DNA of 8,947 bases, from positions 1-8,947 of the forward strand of contig JBCDBH010000247.1 of assembly GCA_039184055.1 (NCBI GenBank). Reading direction: 5' to 3'. The DNA comes from JBCDBH01 sp039184055 (GTDB lineage: Bacteria; Acidobacteriota; Thermoanaerobaculia; Multivoradales; J023). A program made the position numbers and the translations under genes. How positions within the stretch are numbered: position 1 is the stretch's first letter; every line of letters starts with the position of its first letter. Shown piece after piece: positions 5,659 through 8,947 of the stretch. The notes under the pieces are model-generated. The model saw only the letters and a program-made list of their open reading frames with translations, was not told the origin of the DNA and ran no database searches.

Positions 5659-7428
5659 ATGCACAAGCTCCTCGAACGGCAGATTCGGCGACTGCTCGAT
5701 AATCCATCGGCGGTTCCCGCGGAATTCCTCGCCGCGATCGATGCCGCCTATGAGCAAGCCGACGAAGACCGACGTCTGCTCGAACGCTCGATGCGTCTCG
5801 CATCCGAGGAGCTGGTCGAACGCAACGACGCCCTCAACCGTTCCTTGTCTCTTCTCCAGGCGACGCTGGAAGCCTCCGACGAAGGCATTCTCGTGATCAA
5901 TTCGGATCGTAAGATCGAAACGTACAACCAGCGATTCGTGACGATCTGGAACCATCCGCCAGACATTCTCGAACGGCGAGACGGTGCCGCGTCGATCGAC
6001 CACGCGGTGACACAGGTCGCCGATCCGGAGACCTTTCTCAAACGGCTCGATCAGCTCTACGCACGCCCCGCACAGGTGGCGGTCGACCAAATCGAGATGC
6101 ACGACGGGCGCTGGGTGGAACGCTTCACCCATCCGATGCGACACGAAGGAAGGGTGCTCGGACGCGTCTGGAGCTTTCGCGACATCACCGAGAAGCAGCA
6201 GCTCGAAATGCAGTTCCGGCAGACTCAGAAAATGGAAGCGATCGGGCAGCTCGCCGGTGGCATCGCACACGACTTCAACAATCTGCTGACCGCGATCATC
6301 GGCTCGTGTGACCTCGGCCGGCTCCGCGCACGCGACGATGCGATGCTGCTCAAGCTCATCGACGAGATCGACAATGCGGCCACCCGTGCCAGCGAGCTGA
6401 CCTCGCAATTGCTCACCTTCAGCCGTCGCGACGTCGTCGCTCCCCAACCGCTGGTGGTCGACGAAGCCATTCGCGATGTCCAAGACATGTTGCACCGTCT
6501 GATCCGCGAAAACATCGTCCTACAAGCTCGACTCGGTGCCGGTGACGCTCGCATCATCGCCGACCGAGGACGCTTCCACCAGATTCTTCTCAACCTGGTG
6601 ATCAACGCATCGGATGCTCTGCTCGACGGCGGCACCATCGAAATCCACACCACGGTGGTCGATGGCCCACTCCCGCGAACACCTCATGGCCCCACCGAGC
6701 CCACCGGCCACGCGCCCCATGTCGAGCTTCGGGTCGTCGACAACGGCGGTGGGATCCCATCGGAGATCCAACAGAGGATTTTCGAACCTTTCTTCACCAC
6801 CAAACCCGCGGGTCACGGAACCGGTCTCGGCTTGGCCACGGTCTACGGCATCGTCGGTCAATTCGGTGGCACGATCGACCTCGACTCCGAGGTGGGACAA
6901 GGCACCGAATTCCGACTCGCTTTTCCGCTCACCGAAGTGTGCCGCCCGACAACCGTCGCACAGCCGAACCTCCAACCGGCCGGCCACGGAACGATCCTCG
7001 CGGTCGAGGACGATCCCGCGGTGCGTCGCGTTCTGAGTCGGATGCTTGGTCAGCTCGAGGATTTCGAGGTCCACATCGCCGAATCGCCGATCGCCGCGCT
7101 CGAGCGCTTCACCGGCGCCTCCGCCCACGGCATCGACCTGCTGATCACCGATATCGTCATGCCAGAGATGAACGGCTTCGAGCTCGCCGCGGCGCTGGCC
7201 GGGCATCACCCCGGAATCAAAGTGCTCTTCGTGTCCGGATACGATCCGACCTCGTCGACGAGCGGTCCGATGGCCAGCGATCCCAACGCCAACTTCCTCG
7301 GTAAGCCCTTCAACTCCAAGACCCTCGAAATGACGATTCGTGACGTGCTGGCGTCCAGCTCGCCTTATCGTCCGATTCCACGCTCCGAGACCGATGGACT
7401 CACGGATCTCGACCGCCGAGATCCGTGA
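5659..7428 (+). CDS. Soluble PAS hybrid histidine kinase with C-terminal receiver
   Basis: A 589-residue cytosolic signalling kinase. Order of parts: an N-terminal helical/coiled-coil region (1-70); a PAS domain (about 70-175) opening with LEASDEGILVINSDRKIETYN and ending in the FRDITEK linker; HisKA with the H-box GQLAGGIAHDFNNLL, phospho-acceptor His204; HATPase with N-box NLVINASDA (312-320), G1 VDNGGGIP (360-367), F-box IFEPFFTTK (374-382) and G2 GHGTGLGLA (385-393); and a receiver (about 445-565) with acidic pair Glu450-Asp451/Asp452, phospho-acceptor Asp498 in LLITDIVMPEMNG, Ser526 and Lys549 in LGKPF. All key residues are present, so kinase and receiver should be active. There are no membrane segments. 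TTG directly follows the FIST stop and the ATG at 5659 comes next; translation is probably coupled to FIST. No HPt or DNA-binding partner is encoded here, so the output protein lies elsewhere. The C-terminal codons and stop fall inside a 15-bp hairpin. Confidence 0.93.
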   Translation: MHKLLERQIRRLLDNPSAVPAEFLAAIDAAYEQADEDRRLLERSMRLASEELVERNDALNRSLSLLQATLEASDEGILVINSDRKIETYNQRFVTIWNHPPDILERRDGAASIDHAVTQVADPETFLKRLDQLYARPAQVAVDQIEMHDGRWVERFTHPMRHEGRVLGRVWSFRDITEKQQLEMQFRQTQKMEAIGQLAGGIAHDFNNLLTAIIGSCDLGRLRARDDAMLLKLIDEIDNAATRASELTSQLLTFSRRDVVAPQPLVVDEAIRDVQDMLHRLIRENIVLQARLGAGDARIIADRGRFHQILLNLVINASDALLDGGTIEIHTTVVDGPLPRTPHGPTEPTGHAPHVELRVVDNGGGIPSEIQQRIFEPFFTTKPAGHGTGLGLATVYGIVGQFGGTIDLDSEVGQGTEFRLAFPLTEVCRPTTVAQPNLQPAGHGTILAVEDDPAVRRVLSRMLGQLEDFEVHIAESPIAALERFTGASAHGIDLLITDIVMPEMNGFELAAALAGHHPGIKVLFVSGYDPTSSTSGPMASDPNANFLGKPFNSKTLEMTIRDVLASSSPYRPIPRSETDGLTDLDRRDP

Positions 7429-7431
7429 GTC
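7397..7431 (+). terminator. Perfect 15-bp hairpin containing the kinase stop codon
   Basis: GACTCACGGATCTCG (7397-7411), loop ACCGC, CGAGATCCGTGAGTC (7417-7431): arms match perfectly over 15 bp. The kinase stop TGA (7426-7428) lies in the right arm, so the left arm and loop encode the last residues. The following bases (GGTTCGTCAAACG) hold no U-tract, so a standard intrinsic terminator is not fulfilled. A U-less terminator or a 3'-end-protecting structure for the FIST-kinase mRNA is likely. Confidence 0.65.
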
Positions 7432-7672
7432 GGTTCGTCAAACGTGAAGCTCATCTAGCAGCGAGTGGTTGCCTTCAATTGGGCTGGTCATAGCGTCCCG
7501 GGTGACCCAACCGGCGAGTTTTCACGCGTTGACAGGTAAAGGCCAAGGTCCTTCAGCTGGTGGCCTTATGTTTGGGACCGGTAAGAGCGCCCCAGATCGA
7601 GTGCTTCAACCACGAGACTCGATTCTGCAAGGAAGATCGCGCGCTCGTACGAGAGCTTGATGAATTTCAAAG
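7429..7672 (+). other. Intergenic region upstream of the TIR-NTPase gene
   Basis: No supported gene is present; the 63-codon frame at 7469-7660 starts with TTG and has no recognisable content. A consensus -35 hexamer TTGACA stands at 7529-7534, but no -10 lies 16-18 bases after it. A 7-bp inverted repeat AAGGCCA (7539-7545) / TGGCCTT (7561-7567) with a 15-base loop follows. A 10-bp palindrome CTCGTACGAG lies at 7644-7653, about 20 bases before the TIR start, and could be an operator. These elements are seen directly; their roles are unproven. Confidence 0.45.
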
Positions 7673-8872
7673 ATGAGTGATCGACCAGAAACACCACCCG
7701 ATACAAACGACTTCGACATCTTCCTGGCCCACGGCAACGGCGATAAACCACAGGTTCTTGTGCTTCATAGACGACTCGAGGCACATGGCTTCACAGTCTT
7801 TCTGGATAACAAGGAGATCGAACCAGGTGAAGCGTGGATCAATCGCCTCGGCTTGGCTCTCCGAGCATGTCGGAGTTTCTTGATTTGCCTGGGCAGTGAA
7901 GGACTAGGACGGTGGGCAGAGTGCGAGGTCGAGGTCGCACTCAGTCGAGCCACCCAAGACCCGAGCTTCCGAGTCATCCCCGTGATTCTACCTGGCGGTA
8001 GTCAGGCAAGTTTCGAGCCACTGTCACCGTTTCTCAAGAACCACCACGCCGTTGATCTGTCGGATCAAGCCAACTTCGACACTCGTTTTGACCGTCTCTG
8101 TAAACAGATCTACGAAGCCTGCGAGGGACGCCCACTACAACGAAATCATCGCCCCCTGCCTATCGGAGACATAGCGAGGAACGTAGAGATTCTCCAATCA
8201 CGATTCTCTGATTCGATCGCGCCGTATCTGGCCGGTGGAAGACTGATCGCGAGGAAAGAGACGCAACAGCTTCTCGAAGGCATAGAAGATCCTGACAGAC
8301 GATTATTCGTCGTTCACGGCAGCGCGGGCTCGGGAAAGAGTGGGCTCTTGCTGGAGCTCGCGCATGAGCTCGAAACGAGCAAAACCGTCTATCTCCCACT
8401 TCGATTGGACGAGATCGAGCTAGAGGGTAATCCCGAACGGTTTGCCAGAGGCCGTCTTTCTTTCCCCGCATCGGTCGGAACCTGTCTCGAGGCGCTTGCG
8501 GAAGAAGCCGATCCAGTGCTGCTGATCGATCAACTCGACTCACTTCGGTGGACAGGTAGTCACTCAGCCGAGGCGTGGCATCTTTGTCGAGAAATGATCG
8601 CGGAGGCGCTCAGCTGGCCACGAATCAAGGTTGTCGTGTGTTGCCGAACATTCGACCTCGAAACAGACCCTCAGCTACGCGCTTGGGAAAACGAAGCGAA
8701 GCAGCTCAGCCGTGTTGAGGTTGGGTTGCTCGACCTCGACGACGTCACGATCGCCGTCTGTCATCTCACCGGTTCGCCACAGGCAACTGACTTGGACCTT
8801 CGACCGCCTCAATGGGAGCTTCTCCGACACGTCCATCATCTCCAGATGTGGATGTCGATCTACCAAAGGTAG
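7673..8872 (+). CDS. TIR domain fused to STAND/NACHT-like P-loop NTPase, short C-terminus
   Basis: A 399-residue cytosolic protein. The TIR domain (about 13-145) opens with DFDIFLAHGNGDK, has the BB-loop region FLDNKEIEPGEAW (43-55) and the helix GRWAECEVEVAL. Glu85, four residues after Trp81, matches the catalytic Glu of NAD-cleaving TIRs. A linker with RLIARKETQQLLEG (190-203) leads to a P-loop NTPase: Walker A GSAGSGKS (216-223), Walker B VLLIDQLD (282-289) and a VVCCRTFD strand (321-327) with Arg325 in a sensor-like position. TIR-STAND proteins are bacterial NLR-like immune proteins in which target recognition oligomerises the NTPase and switches on NAD-degrading TIR activity. This one stops just after the core, with no winged-helix or repeat sensor domain. 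The ATG at 7673 is the only upstream start before an in-frame stop (7661-7663); no good Shine-Dalgarno is seen. The gene looks AT-richer than its neighbours, which fits horizontal transfer. Certain: TIR and P-loop. Inferred: defence role. Confidence 0.88.
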   Translation: MSDRPETPPDTNDFDIFLAHGNGDKPQVLVLHRRLEAHGFTVFLDNKEIEPGEAWINRLGLALRACRSFLICLGSEGLGRWAECEVEVALSRATQDPSFRVIPVILPGGSQASFEPLSPFLKNHHAVDLSDQANFDTRFDRLCKQIYEACEGRPLQRNHRPLPIGDIARNVEILQSRFSDSIAPYLAGGRLIARKETQQLLEGIEDPDRRLFVVHGSAGSGKSGLLLELAHELETSKTVYLPLRLDEIELEGNPERFARGRLSFPASVGTCLEALAEEADPVLLIDQLDSLRWTGSHSAEAWHLCREMIAEALSWPRIKVVVCCRTFDLETDPQLRAWENEAKQLSRVEVGLLDLDDVTIAVCHLTGSPQATDLDLRPPQWELLRHVHHLQMWMSIYQR

Positions 8873-8947
8873 GTTGTCAGTGAGAAGACAAGAGGTATAT
8901 TGCGGCGGATTTTAAAACAAGTGAACACCATCGTTAACTATGAACAA
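8873..8947 (+). other. Sequence after the TIR-NTPase stop; same frame remains open
   Basis: The 75 bases after the TAG (8870-8872) contain no in-frame stop in the TIR-NTPase frame, so 25 further codons stay open to the window edge. The translation includes EKTRGILRRILKQ, a basic helix-like stretch. By hand count 29 of 75 bases are G or C, much lower than the rest of the window. A weak inverted repeat TTGTC (8874-8878) / GACAA (8887-8891) is present. This may be spacer, the start of a downstream gene region, or the continuation of an interrupted protein. Confidence 0.35.

Noticed and set aside
5488..6495. Long minus-strand open frame (335 codons) opposite the FIST/kinase junction
   Set aside because: It spans the boundary of two well-supported genes, has no domain content and is a codon-bias shadow.
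7529..7534. TTGACA as the -35 of a promoter for the TIR-NTPase gene
   Set aside because: The hexamer matches the consensus, but no -10-like hexamer lies 16-18 bases downstream and the nearest TA-rich hexamer is much too far away.
7469..7660. 63-codon frame between the kinase and TIR-NTPase genes
   Set aside because: It has a TTG start without a clear ribosome site, no family resemblance and low-information composition. It is more likely spacer.
8870..8872. TAG as a recoded (readthrough) codon
   Set aside because: Nothing in the window, such as a pyrrolysine system or other in-frame TAG codons, supports recoding. Truncation or a genuine end is simpler.

Overview
The window looks like chromosomal DNA from a GC-rich, Gram-negative-type bacterium. 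Reading frames are packed with G/C-ending codons. A secreted FG-GAP/ASPIC-type protein and a soluble PAS hybrid histidine kinase fit environmental lineages such as Acidobacteriota, Myxococcota or related marine/soil groups. This placement is inference; no phylogenetic marker is present.

Layout from left to right. (1) Bases 1-597 (+) hold the C-terminal half of a PLP-dependent threonine synthase, cut by the window edge. (2) Convergent with it, separated by a single base, is a minus-strand pair: a small PhnB-like VOC/glyoxalase-fold protein (599-1000) and, upstream of it, an AraC-family regulator with a DUF6597-type N-terminal region (1103-1939). The regulator's upstream region carries three tandem 12-bp motifs spaced at exactly 19 bp (1998-2047). 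A partial copy of the motif lies in front of the VOC gene. (3) A 680-residue secreted protein with seven FG-GAP/VCBS calcium-binding motifs and a C-terminal ASPIC/UnbV-like region runs on the minus strand (2177-4219). It ends in a strong hairpin at 2139-2169. (4) A divergent intergenic region (4220-4515) with several small inverted repeats separates it from (5) a plus-strand two-gene operon: a FIST sensory protein (4516-5655) and, 3 bases later, a soluble PAS-HisKA-HATPase-REC hybrid histidine kinase (5659-7428). The kinase stop codon lies inside a perfect 15-bp inverted repeat. (6) After a 244-base gap comes an AT-richer gene for a TIR domain fused to a STAND/NACHT-like P-loop NTPase (7673-8872). 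It stops right after the NTPase core, although the same frame stays open to the window end.

How the genes may work together. The FIST protein and hybrid kinase probably form one cytosolic sensing unit: FIST binds a small ligand and the kinase turns this into phosphotransfer. No HPt or DNA-binding response regulator for it is present here. The AraC regulator probably controls itself and the VOC gene. The TIR-NTPase resembles bacterial anti-phage NLR-like (TIR-STAND) proteins, but it lacks the C-terminal sensor region usual for STAND proteins. It is therefore either a short form, one half of a split system, or a truncated gene. It is the most interesting item in the window and sits at its right edge.

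No tRNA, rRNA, CRISPR array, transposase or integrase was seen.
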